From NCBI GenBank assembly GCA_963921935.1, contig OY998179.1, positions 48,590,222 through 48,654,221 on the forward strand: a stretch of DNA of 64,000 nt, given 5' to 3'. This DNA is from Galeruca laticollis (Eukaryota; Arthropoda; Insecta; Coleoptera; Chrysomelidae). The translations under genes were made by a program, and so were the position numbers. This document shows positions 12,026 to 21,732 of the stretch, one piece after another; positions within the stretch are counted from its first letter, which is position 1; every line of letters starts with the position of its first letter. The notes under the pieces are model-generated. The model worked only from the letters and a program-made list of their open reading frames with translations. It was not told the DNA's origin and did no database searches.

Positions 12026-13850
12026 CTGAAACAAAAATAATACAATTATGAAAAGTTCTCTTACTTGCAATAGGAGATATACATTCGTATCACACCCATA
12101 TGAATGTTTATATTTTTACTGTAAGTCAATCGGTTGATTGATGTTTCTAGTATTTGTAGATCATTCACAAACAGTGATTGATGTTTTCCTTTTTTTATTG
12201 TGAAAATGATATTTAATAGTCGTTTCTATCTACAGCCATTATGATGGTATTGTCTGTATGAAGTTGACCTAAGAACAGCCAAAATTAACAAAAACTCTTC
12301 AAGAAATCATTGGAGAAAACTGAAGTTCTCAAAATCTGAGTTTACTTATAAAACCAATAAACTGTAACTGTACCTTGAATTTAATTTACCAGACGTTAAA
12401 ATGGTATACAATGTATTTTTAAAATGTACTAGTTGCCACATGTACACATGAATTCCACCACAAATTATCCCAGAGGTAGAAGCGATTATATTGAATAAAA
12501 AATAATTTATGTTGAATTTAGTCCACGTTCTTTACTACCTATTTCATAGTATATATATGAGTATTTGGTTAAAGTCTATAATTACAAAGTTATTTCAACC
12601 ATTTTTATCCAGGAAATTTTCTCTCAACGGTGTATAATTAGGAGTTTTTGATATACAGTCAAAGATTTATTGGTTTACTCAGTAAATATTTACCGAGCAG
12701 TACTGTGAAACAGCTACAAACTAATCACGTTTAATCACTGTGCAATTCGTAAAAGATTCATTTAGATATGCTACATAATATGAAATTAAAGTTACAAAAG
12801 ACTACTTTATTTTTAGATTATTTCCAAGAAAGTTGGAACTAGAAACACATTATTTAGTTATAAATCTGGCAATTTGGAAGAGGAGAAAAGGAAGCCCCTG
12901 GAATCAATATTGCCGTATCAGTTCAAGAGGTAGGTATCTAAAGTTAAGAATACACTCCCTGAATGTATTATAGACTTGCGTAGGTAGTAAGATATCAAGA
13001 ACATAGTATGAAATCAGAAAAAGGAAAAATAATAATCCCATTTCATGCCCTCGGAGCTCAACAAAAAAAAAGACTGAAGATTTACCTCTAGGGAACAAAA
13101 CTCATATTCGAGATACATTGTATGGTATGCATAAAAAAGAAAGTAAGCCCACTCAATGTTTAACTTAAACATGTGATTTGTATCAAGAATATAAAAATAC
13201 ATGAATTGAGACGATACTTTAAAAAAATAAAACATTATATTTCACCTACAGTAATGATAAAAATTGTGGTCTACATTCTAATCTAATTGTGTAAAATATT
13301 TCTCATTAAAACATGTTATTATTTAATCATTCAACATTGAATTAAGGAGAAAGGCAATTTGTAATAGAAAATTATCGTTAAGTATTATATTACAAGAAAT
13401 AGTATCTCATTTTCGTAATATGAAGACGAAATTGTTTTGCTACAGAAATGGTACAATTTTTATATAAATATATGGATAGTTTGTGCCAAATTATGAAGTC
13501 TGTGTGCTTTAGAACAAAAAAGTTTGGCAAGCAATAAGATGTAGTATTTCTCCGATAAGAAAAGGGTGCTTCAAGCATTCTATCGTAAAGTATAAGAATA
13601 CAGAAACTAAGCTGTAAGCGGAATAATATTAGTTTAACTAAAAATGATCCAAGGACCATTGTTTTTCTTTTTTTTTTATTAAAAATTATGTGTCTCGACA
13701 GTTCGTGTTTAGACGTTCCTCTTTTTTATCATATGTTCCAGTTAATTGCAACGCTTTGTAGTGTTTGGATGTTCTTTATTATCGTCCAATGATGAATATT
13801 TCTAATATACGATCGTTTTTTTTCTACCTATTCCTCTTCTCCTTACTTCA
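12026..13850. other. Non-coding stretch, possibly intronic
   Basis: AT-rich, with several short open frames lacking motifs. Nothing is recognised apart from its position upstream (minus strand) of the TRIM9-like exon. Confidence 0.5.
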
Positions 13851-13855
13851 ATTTT

Positions 13856-13921
13856 ACCTTGAAGAATGAGGCATTGGAAGTGGAAGCGTTCTCCACGCAG
13901 TATGTATCCGAGGTCAGAGAC
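13856..13921 (-). CDS. Possible second host exon (weak)
   Basis: On the minus strand, an ATG at 13921 opens 22 codons (MSLTSDTYCVENASTSNASF, then F-K) ending at an AAG|gtaaaa donor. The phase is 0, compatible with the phase-0 acceptor of the exon at 11930-12025. It is richer in C and G than its surroundings. It does not match TRIM9 sequence before the coiled coil, so it could be an alternative first exon, an unrelated exon or chance. Confidence 0.22.
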
Positions 13922-14369
13922 ATATTATTTTTCTCTTTTGTTTGTTTAAAAATGTCTGTATTTACAGTTATTGATTTACATGAATATTGAATATATAGAA
14001 ATATATTTACAAATTGGCCGGTGTTCTGGCAATTTCTGCTACCCTTGTGTTGATATGTAGGCAAAGATGGTTCCTTGTTTCACGCATTACCCCTTTGATG
14101 TCCTTAGTTAACGTTACTTTGTCCCTTGTATAGAAATATGACTCGCCGGCTTTTTAGACTAGTATGTTCCTGGAAAGCAGTTGAAAAACAGAGTTTCAAA
14201 ATCGAACAGAGAGATTTGGTTGTGAGAGACAGCAACATGGCAGATGTTTATTATAATGGGGTGTTTGTTTTGTATGTTGATTGAATAGGGGTAACTTAGT
14301 TAGCATCTAATTCTATGTATTTGGTTGTTAGGTGTTAAGAAACTTCTTATGTGAATAAATTACCATTCA

Positions 14370-15780
14370 GAAGCCTACACCCACTCTCACGGGTGTCTTC
14401 TGCGCGGCGTGAGCTAAGATGGGTCTATTGATTTGTTTATGAATCATTATCTGGTTTGTTGTTGAGAGACAACTCTTCTTGCATATCAACGGGTATGAAT
14501 TGCTCATTGCAATTTTAGCTTCTAGTACTTGTTGCGTAATATGAGCGTTGGCGTTCCTGTTGCCATGCACTGAGTAGAAAAGATACTTTAGTGTGCCACT
14601 GGGAGTAATGGTGTGCCACTGGGAGTAATGGTTTGCCCATCTATACTGAGCTGTTGTTGCAATGAGCCATTATTCCTTAATATCCTCCTGAGTAACTAGT
14701 ACTCCATCTTGGAGGCGTTTGTTGTCTCTCATATATGGCAGTATATGTGAGTTTGAATATTGTGTAGTGCTATGTCTGGTTAGTTTAATGCTGATGATAC
14801 AAAGCAAGTGTCGTCTGCATGCATAACAGTTAGGATTTGTGAAGAGGAGGGTAGATCGTGGATGAAAAGGGAATACAGCAAAGGTGACAGAACTGATCCT
14901 TGAGAAACTCCGGCTTGTATAGGGTATGGGCCCGCAGAGCCATCGTTTAAACAAGAATAAAATTTTCGATTCGTTATGTATGATTTAATAACTTTGATTA
15001 AATAGTCTGGCAGATTTATTAAATTTACTGTCTCGACCCTTACTTTGTAGAATCTACCGTTTTAAATGAAACTAACTGTTTCTAGATAATTCCACAATAT
15101 ATTGAAAAAATGCTAAAAATTTTTCGAATTTTCAACATTTATTCAATATATTGTGGAATTATCTAGAAACAGTAATACGATTTATTAGTTTATATAATAA
15201 TCCCTCGTACCATACGGTGTCAAAGGCTTTTTGTATATAAATGATGACCATTACAGATTTATTTTGCTTGTTGGGGGGGTGGGGGGGGGTGGATCTAGGA
15301 ATGTTTTGGTAAGGGGTAGAAGTGGATTTTTCTGTTGGTAGACTGGGGAAATCTTGACGAGCGAGGGTTGTTTTGTTGGTCCATGGATTTGTTGTCGGGA
15401 TGGGAGCAGGGATATATTTCAGTGTAATTTCTTTATTATAATTTCTTGATGTTCTTGCCTCGAGCCAATCTGCCAATCTCTTAGTTTAGTGTCGTGTAGT
15501 TGTAAATTTCGGGCATATTTCTGCGTTGGCCGGGTGGTCACTTTGAGAGATTGCACATTTTGCCGGTTTGCTGCGTTCTTTTGGACATTCCGGTGTTAAG
15601 TGTGCTGCGCATTTTAAACATCGCCACAGTTTGATGTGGCATGACCCCAGAGTTGGCATATGTGACATTGTATTATCAGCTTATTTTACCGATGATGCTC
15701 CCACTGTATTCGGGTGTGTTCCAACACCCATTCCGTTACGAATTGATTTGTACCTATTGCAATGTTTTATTGCTTGATTG
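14370..15780 (-). pseudogene. Jockey-clade LINE remnant (ORF1 zinc knuckles joined to RT fragments)
   Basis: Read on the minus strand. From 15780 to 15490 there is a gag-like ORF1 end with knuckle-like cysteines (CLKCAAHLTPECPK, then KCAISQSDHPANAEICP). From 15476 to 15180 comes a short linker running into an RT block, IQKAFDTVWYEGLLYKLIN. From 15020 the RT resumes with SYITNRKF, AGVSQGSVLSPLLYS and the catalytic MHADDT, which replaces the usual (F/Y)ADD. The thumb region continues in other frames to 14370 (YPLICKKSCLSTTN, RPILAHAA). The EN domain is missing, so ORF1 and RT are joined by a deletion. Several frameshifts and stops show it is dead. It is interrupted by the MITE at 15021-15179, and a 20-base tandem duplication lies at 14592-14631. 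Confidence 0.85.
15021..15179 (-). mobile_element. 159-bp MITE with 7-bp target-site duplication
   Basis: The insertion is flanked by ATTTATT at 15014-15020 and 15180-15186. Removing it plus one duplicate joins the LINE RT frame in phase (K-L-I-N|L-P-D), which proves both boundaries. Ends are weakly inverted (ttactgtctcgac versus ttactgtttctag). About 90 bases (15065-15178) form a near-perfect foldback around tctagataattccacaatat. Half of it is related to the repeats at 7562-7705 and 18732-18840. It has no coding capacity; the superfamily is not determined. Confidence 0.85.
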
Positions 15781-15786
15781 ACTTAA

Positions 15787-16820
15787 TATAATAGAAACAT
15801 CTAATATCACAAATATATTAAAGCAAAGATTATTTTGTCCTATGGGGATAACTATCCTAGAATTCTTTTTCCATTTATGTAAACATAATTGTTTAATAAT
15901 ATCTAACACTGTATCTGTCAATCTTTGATTTATTTTTACTTTTCTAACTATGACTCGGACAAAACAAAAAATAAATTACAACTGTAAAAAATATGACATC
16001 CATACAGCAGGTTATAAGATTCATACCTAATATTATAGTAGCACCAAGATATGTTCGCAATTTTCCATATTGCTACTGATTTTGGAAAAATTAATCCTCA
16101 GCAGAAAACGGTATAATTAATATTGGGTGAATGAATATTAAAGCGTTATTACGTTTCTGTTGGGTAAAATAACATCGTAATTTAATTGAATTATACGTTC
16201 AATGAATATCTGAAGCTGGATTTATGCAACCATTAGAACGTAGCGAGTATTTACATTCCCATAGAACCTGGAACTATAACACTCGCATACAATATTGAAC
16301 GAAACAACAATAATAATAAACCTACTTTATAGAATTATGGTCCACAACAATTTCATTTGATTTTTGATTTATTACGTCGCTATTGTGGAAAAGTAGAACA
16401 ATGGTTGAATGAATTTTGATGTATAAAGAGGACTTCTTGTAATAATTTCCTCTAATTCAATGGGAATTCAATTCAATGAATTAAAACGATAAAAAACTCG
16501 ATGGCTTTGACGGATTCATTTTGAAACATAAACATATGATTAGTACCTTTAGATTAGACTGACCAAAATGCCATGAATTAGAACGATTTAATTCAATATA
16601 ATTGAGAGGCTCTTCACATTGAAATAATAAATGTAGATCTTCTTATTAGTATGTATAATCAGGAATATTTGGAGTGCTTTCTACCGAGGTATAAGAACCT
16701 GTTAATGTTTCCTCTTAAAATGCTCCATCTGATCCGGTCATTGATTGTATTGAGAAGAAAATTTTAACGGGAGGATAATACTTCATAAGTGAGGAAATTT
16801 AGGAAGTTATGTGTCCACTA
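15787..16820. other. Non-coding stretch, nothing recognised
   Basis: AT-rich DNA without a coherent reading frame or repeat structure visible by eye. Confidence 0.5.
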
Positions 16821-16829
16821 AGAGTTAAA

Positions 16830-17270
16830 TTAACAATAAAACAAATTTTGAGCTACTTTAAGTCTTCATGTTTTCAATTATTACATTTGAATAGTTTATT
16901 GTTTTTTGAATTTGTTTGTTTGAATTGTTTCATTAATTCTATTACCTTATTTTATCGTTATTTCTGTAACGATTTTAATATCACTTCAGTTTTTTCTACG
17001 TTCAGTCTCGAACCTATTCTATCTTCACTCCACTCTAGCAAGTTTTGTTCATTAAAAATTACAAATTATAATACCACCAGTGACCGCACATTCGCCGACT
17101 TCTGCTCTCTACACATTTCGATATCCTCCATGGTGGTTTTCGTTCTTTGTATTACATTTCCGTTTAATGATCAAGGGCTCATGAATTTCCCCTTGCCTTA
17201 ATCCCCTTGCTGTTTTAATCACTCTTGATTCCATATTATTAACAATGATGAAATCACTATTATTTGTATA
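16830..17270 (-). pseudogene. Decayed LINE reverse-transcriptase fragment
   Basis: On the minus strand, and with frame changes, an RT-like order can be read: ARGLRQG (the usual G-x-x-Q-G-D block), then a H-G-G-Y-R segment, then a hydrophobic strand reading I-I-I-C where (F/Y)ADD-VVI would be, and finally RLNVEKTEV, the block normally following the catalytic strand. The plus-strand open frame over the same bases is a shadow. Several stops and indels; non-functional. Clade unknown. Confidence 0.45.
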
Positions 17271-17339
17271 AAATTATTACTTTTATCAAGTTCATTTCTA
17301 CTCCTTTTTAATATATTCAATACCTTTACTCCTCGTTCT

Positions 17340-18010
17340 TTTTCATATTCGATCATGCATTGACCTAACTAAGGCATTCGACATCTTGAACATATTAAAA
17401 AACAGAGAGATATCCGGAAATGAGAATCATCCCATAGCTGAACGTCAACAATAGAACTAAAGTAAAAGCCGGGAATAATTTAACACAAGATATTCCAACA
17501 CGAGATGGAATAAAGCAAGGAGACCCTTCCTATTCAACCCCATAATGGATATTATAATAAAGAAAGTGGCATCGATGAATGGAGGATACCGTTTAGGACA
17601 CAATAGAATTAACACAGTATGCAGTAATTGTCGCCGAAACAGAGACAGAGAACGATTTGCAAAGACAGCTTCATAAGTTTTATCAAGCATGCCGAGAGCT
17701 CAGCATGAACATCTCCACAGATAAAACTAAATGTGAAACTTTCCATGGATCCCATTATAAACTAGTGGTACACAACAAAATCATCGAACAAGTCTCACAA
17801 ATTAAAACCTGGGTATATTACTTTTTTCTGGCTAGCAAAAGGCACAGTGAATGTGATGTGACAGTAGAGAATAAGAGAAAATTTGTTGAGAATTAGCGAA
17901 CAACAAATACGGAAAGTGATAACATACAAAAGATAAAACAACCAGGAATAGAAAGGCGTAAGTAACTTGCATGAATTATACAAATGAGCAATACCGAAAT
18001 TTATCAATTA
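17340..18010 (+). pseudogene. Decayed LINE reverse-transcriptase fragment
   Basis: On the plus strand the order is LTKAFDIL (RT motif A with D), GIKQGDP, then IMDIIIKKVASMNGGYR, YAVIVAET at the position of the catalytic (F/Y)ADD box but with the two aspartates deleted, and a long NDLQRQLHKFYQAC...NISTDKTKC block typical of the segment after the active site. Frameshifts separate the blocks. The missing aspartates make it catalytically dead. Pieces of the downstream connection domain run on to about 18160 in broken frames. It could belong to the same LINE family as the ORF1 that follows at 18217. Confidence 0.6.
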
Positions 18011-18216
18011 TAACAAGAAATAAATTATGCATACAAAAACTGGTAGCACGGAATACGATAAGGAATTTTATACTGTCAGAAAATCAATAGTACAGGAGCG
18101 TAATAAACAGAAATTATTCAAAAGAATAAAACGAATAAGTCACGGTAATAAGTAAGCTCGCCTACGGGTTAAGGGTGAATTTAGTAGCTCTGTAACAAAA
18201 ACTGTTTGCGAGACAC

Positions 18217-18735
18217 TTGAAATCCGGTGCTGAAAAAGAAAGAATGGGGGAGATGGATGAAATAAGAAAAATGTTTGAATGCATGACTGATAAAATGACA
18301 ACCATCGAAAACAAACTAGAAAATATCATGGAAGAAATAAGAGAGCTGAAAGAGGAAGATAATTGGCTGAAACAAATGATAAAAACACAAGAAAGAAGAA
18401 TCAAAATGATGGAACGAGAGACAAAAAGAGAAAATATAATTATACAGGAAATAGAAGATAGTGAAGAGGAACGATCTGGAGATACTAAAATAAAAATCGA
18501 AGCTATTTTAAGAGAAGCAGGAATAAAAGTTTACCCTAAAAAACGAAGTAAACGATCTACGAAGATTAAGAGAATTCAATAGTAGAACTAAGAGACCAAT
18601 TACTAAAAAGCTCAACCAATGGGAAAAGAAGCAGGAAATAATGAAAAGAAAGAAAAACCTAAAAGGTACAAACATTTGGCTAAATGATAATTTGCCAGAA
18701 AGAGTACAGGAAGACCGGAAATACATGATGCATTA
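18217..18735 (+). pseudogene. LINE ORF1-like coiled-coil protein (truncated)
   Basis: An open frame of 121 codons, continued after a frameshift near 18565 to 18735. The first 75 residues are a strongly charged heptad-type coiled coil rich in E, K, M and I. It is followed by RENIIIQEIEDSEEE and a K/R-rich part, then KKQEIMKRKKNLKGTNIWLN and an L-P-E-R block. This order (coiled coil, then an RRM-like 'rrknlii-g' and 'r..lk...i.i.ddl' pattern) is that of LINE ORF1 proteins that bind RNA. The frame stops at the edge of the MITE-like copy at 18732. No CCHC knuckle is seen. Confidence 0.6.
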
Positions 18736-18840
18736 GTGTTTTTAAATGAAACTCACGGTCTCTAGTTAATTCCACAATATAATAAAAGTTATTGAAAATT
18801 CTAAAAAATTGACAATTGTTTCGATAAATCAATATCATCG
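18732..18840 (-). mobile_element. MITE-like repeat, copy 2 (109 bp identical to copy 1)
   Basis: Reverse complement of 7562-7670 with no difference visible over 109 bases. It lies exactly between the end of a plus-strand LINE ORF1 and the broken RT of a minus-strand LINE, so it may be the remnant of an insertion or the seam of a rearrangement. No target duplication was found. Confidence 0.7.
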
Positions 18841-18844
18841 ATGA

Positions 18845-20462
18845 TTGCAAATAATTGAGATTGGCCGATAGTTGCTAATATCAACTCTATCACCATGTTT
18901 GTAGATAGGTCTAACCTTCGACGATTTCCACATATTCGGCACAGTGCAAGTCTTCACGCACGTGTTGAGCAGTATTGTTAACGGCGGAGCAAGTACAGAC
19001 GCACAATCCTTCAAAATGAAAGCAGGGACAGAGTCTGGTCCTGTTGTCATTTTATTTTTTACTTGTTTTAAAGCTATAAGTACTTCATCCTCAGTGAAGG
19101 ACATGATATTCCGGAACTGTGAGGCTACTGAATCATCATGGGTAACGCACATTGTACTAACTGAAAAAGATTTTGCAAAATATTCAGAAAAACCATTAAG
19201 TATATCGGTAGGCGTATCGAGCGTTTGACCATTATACGTCATTCTATCAGAGATATTAGTTGACCCCTTTTTGCTGTTGACAAAAGCCCAGAATTTTTTG
19301 GGGTCTGCTTTCATACTCGACTCAGCTGAATCAGCGTAATCCCTGTACGACTTGTCTATGTCAGATTTCACGTTTGCTCGTAAATATTTAAACTTGTTAA
19401 GAGTATTCACATCATTATTGATTTTACATTCGTTATTTAATTTCGATTTTAGCGTAATGTCTTTAATAATATCCCGGGTAAACCACGGTGGATATTTTCT
19501 TTTATATTGTTTTGTTTCTCTTGGCACACACTCATCAAATGCATTATACAACTTACCGTAAAAGTAGATGCAGGCATCATCGGATCTATCAAATGTTTGA
19601 AGGAAAGTCCAATCTATATTAGAGAGACTTTGATACAATAGTGAAAATTTTGCTTTTCGGAAGTTATATTCATTGCAAGATATTGTTGGAAAATTTCGCT
19701 CTAAGGTGTGGCGAAAATTTAGTTTACAGGAAATATTTAAAACAGGATGATACCGATCTTGAGCAACTAAATTTTGGATAGATCTTTCAACAAAACACTC
19801 ATTATTATAGAGGACAAGATCGAGAATACGTTCCAAATTGTTCGCAATAGTATTGTATTGAGTTAAATTAAAAATTGGGAGAAAATTGGTAAGAGCAGAA
19901 ACAATGTCATTACCTAAATTATTATGGAAATATGTAGCATAAGAAGATATATTAAATTCGCCCACAATGAGTAAATTATTATTATGCAAACTTTCAATAT
20001 TACTAATTGATTCAAAAAGATTAAGGTATACTTCGTACTAGCAGATGGAGGAACATAAACATTTAGCACATAAATATGACCTGAGTCAGCTGTTATTTTA
20101 ACCAAGAACAAATCCACCGTAACTATCGTGGGGATAATGAAACTATCTATATTCATTTCACACGACGGAAATTCATTGTTTACAGCTATAAGAACCCCTC
20201 CGCCCCTCGAGCAATTACACGCCTCCAGATTTCTATCAGCCCGGTATACTGAGTAGTCTTCTGCGAACAGTTCACCATTAAAGACTGAATCGTTAAGCCA
20301 TGTTTCGGTTAGTGCTATGACCTTAAAGTCTGTCATAGAGATTGCATTGAAAAAATATACAGTTTTGGATCGCAAGTCTCTGGTATTCTGATAGTATACA
20401 TTTAAAGAATTTGTGATATTACTGTTAACCTTTTTACCAGCGGTGCAAGTGGTCGACGACAT
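18845..20462 (-). pseudogene. LINE ORF2: APE endonuclease and N-terminal RT (CR1/Jockey group), truncated
   Basis: From an ATG at 20462 the first frame carries the N-terminal half of an APE-type endonuclease: NVYYQNTRDLRSK, ALTETWLND, YRADRN, RGGGVLIAV. A frameshift between about 19914 and 20050 moves to the next frame (18835-19989), which has VGEFN in place of GDFN, the rest of the endonuclease with a degenerate R-Y-H-P (usual SDHxP), a long linker with KKYPPWF-like PPWF and W-A-F-V-N, and then RT motifs 0-1: TGPDSVPAFILKDCA, W-K-S-S-K-V-R-P-I-Y-K-H-G-D, ISNYRPISI. The RT stops abruptly at 18845, so the catalytic half is lost. The ORF1 of the same element lies directly upstream at 20480-21615. 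Confidence 0.88.
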
Positions 20463-20479
20463 GGTAGATCCACTTGAAG

Positions 20480-21615
20480 CTATGGATTGCTATATTCCAA
20501 GCAAATCCTTCTTGAGTTGAGTTTAAGCAATTTTATATGCAGTACAAACACTTCTGTCCCACACCGCATGATCACAGGAAGTAGAGTAGATCCCCGAGCA
20601 CCTGACAGTTTAACGCAATTAGTGCAGTTTCGTAATTGGGATCTACAGGACTTTACATTGTGATTTCCACCGTATAAAGGACAGCTTAAAGAATTGTTGC
20701 ACGATTTGGATAACTGATTAAATTCGTTACAGTTGTAACAACGCGATACTTCCAATGCATCATATACTCTACAGCTATCAAATCAAATCAAATAAGTTAC
20801 CAGCTTTTAATATTATGTCATGCACATTTCTATCTATCTGAATGACAGCCTGAAAGATTGCGGCATTTTTCTTAGTTGGAAAGATTTTCACAATTTTACA
20901 ATCACTATATTTAGAAAAAATTTCAGGATTACAATTCCTAATTTGGTATTGAAGCATTTCTTCAGTATATTTTTCTGACAAACCCACAATGCACAATCTG
21001 GGATTAATACCAGCAACCTCCTTTACAGCATAAGAGTCAGACATTGTTTCTTGAAGCAGTTTCATTATTTATTTATTGTTTCATCTTCTAATTTTCCTCC
21101 TTAGATTTGCATGCAATAAGAATACCACCATCCTTAATATGTTTAACTTTAGTCAAATGTATACTGTTATCAGTTGGAATAATATTATGCATTAGCTCTG
21201 ATTTCGTTTGTTTTATCTCCTGTGCCTTGTTATTGGGTTGTACTATCACTGCAGGAAAAGTTTTGTTATTAACAACATCAGCATATCGAGTCGTTGGTGG
21301 AATAGTCACAGGTTCTTTAGCAACTTTAGAAACATCAGATTTCAGTGAGGACAATTCAGCTCTAATTGAACGAAACGCGTCGCTAACTGTTGATTCTAAC
21401 AAGTTAGTTACTTCAGTATTGTTTATAGAAATACAACTTTTCGCACATTCGTCGCATCTCCACAAGAGTCTAGGAACAGAATCTAGGACGTTCAGTATAT
21501 CAACAGTTTTGGAGACACATACAACATGAAACTGCTTTTTGCAGAATTCGCAAAAAGTGGCCGGCCTACTTCGACTTATCGTACCAGAACAGGTTTCACA
21601 ATTGTTATTGACCAT
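20480..21615 (-). pseudogene. LINE ORF1 with PHD-like finger and CCHC knuckle
   Basis: Three minus-strand frames (21088-21615, 20778-21065, 20480-20755) read as one broken ORF1. The N-terminus has a PHD-like Cys/His finger: CETCSG, then CEFCKKQFHVVCVS and WRCDEC. A short helix-rich linker follows. The middle block has an RRM-like fold pattern (LCIVGLSEKYTEEMLQYQI ... CKIVKIFPTKK). The C-terminal block has cysteine knuckles (CYNCNEFNQLSKSC, CRSQLRNCTNC). PHD fingers in ORF1 are known from CR1-group and related LINEs and are thought to help bind chromatin or RNA; the exact clade is inferred. Frameshifts at about 21080 and 20770 disable it. Confidence 0.8.
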
Positions 21616-21732
21616 TGTTTACATTACAAATTTATTAAAAACTTACGAAAAATATCAAATTATAATCCAATATGCAGGTACACAAATCAGTCACCACTTC
21701 TAAAATGTTTAAATAGTCATAAACCACTTTAA

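Noticed and set aside
14592..14631. 20-base tandem duplication (gtgccactgggagtaatg)
   Set aside because: A minor slippage event in a dead LINE; no function suggested.
16809..17201. 130-codon plus-strand open frame
   Set aside because: It is the antisense shadow of a decayed LINE RT whose motifs read on the minus strand.
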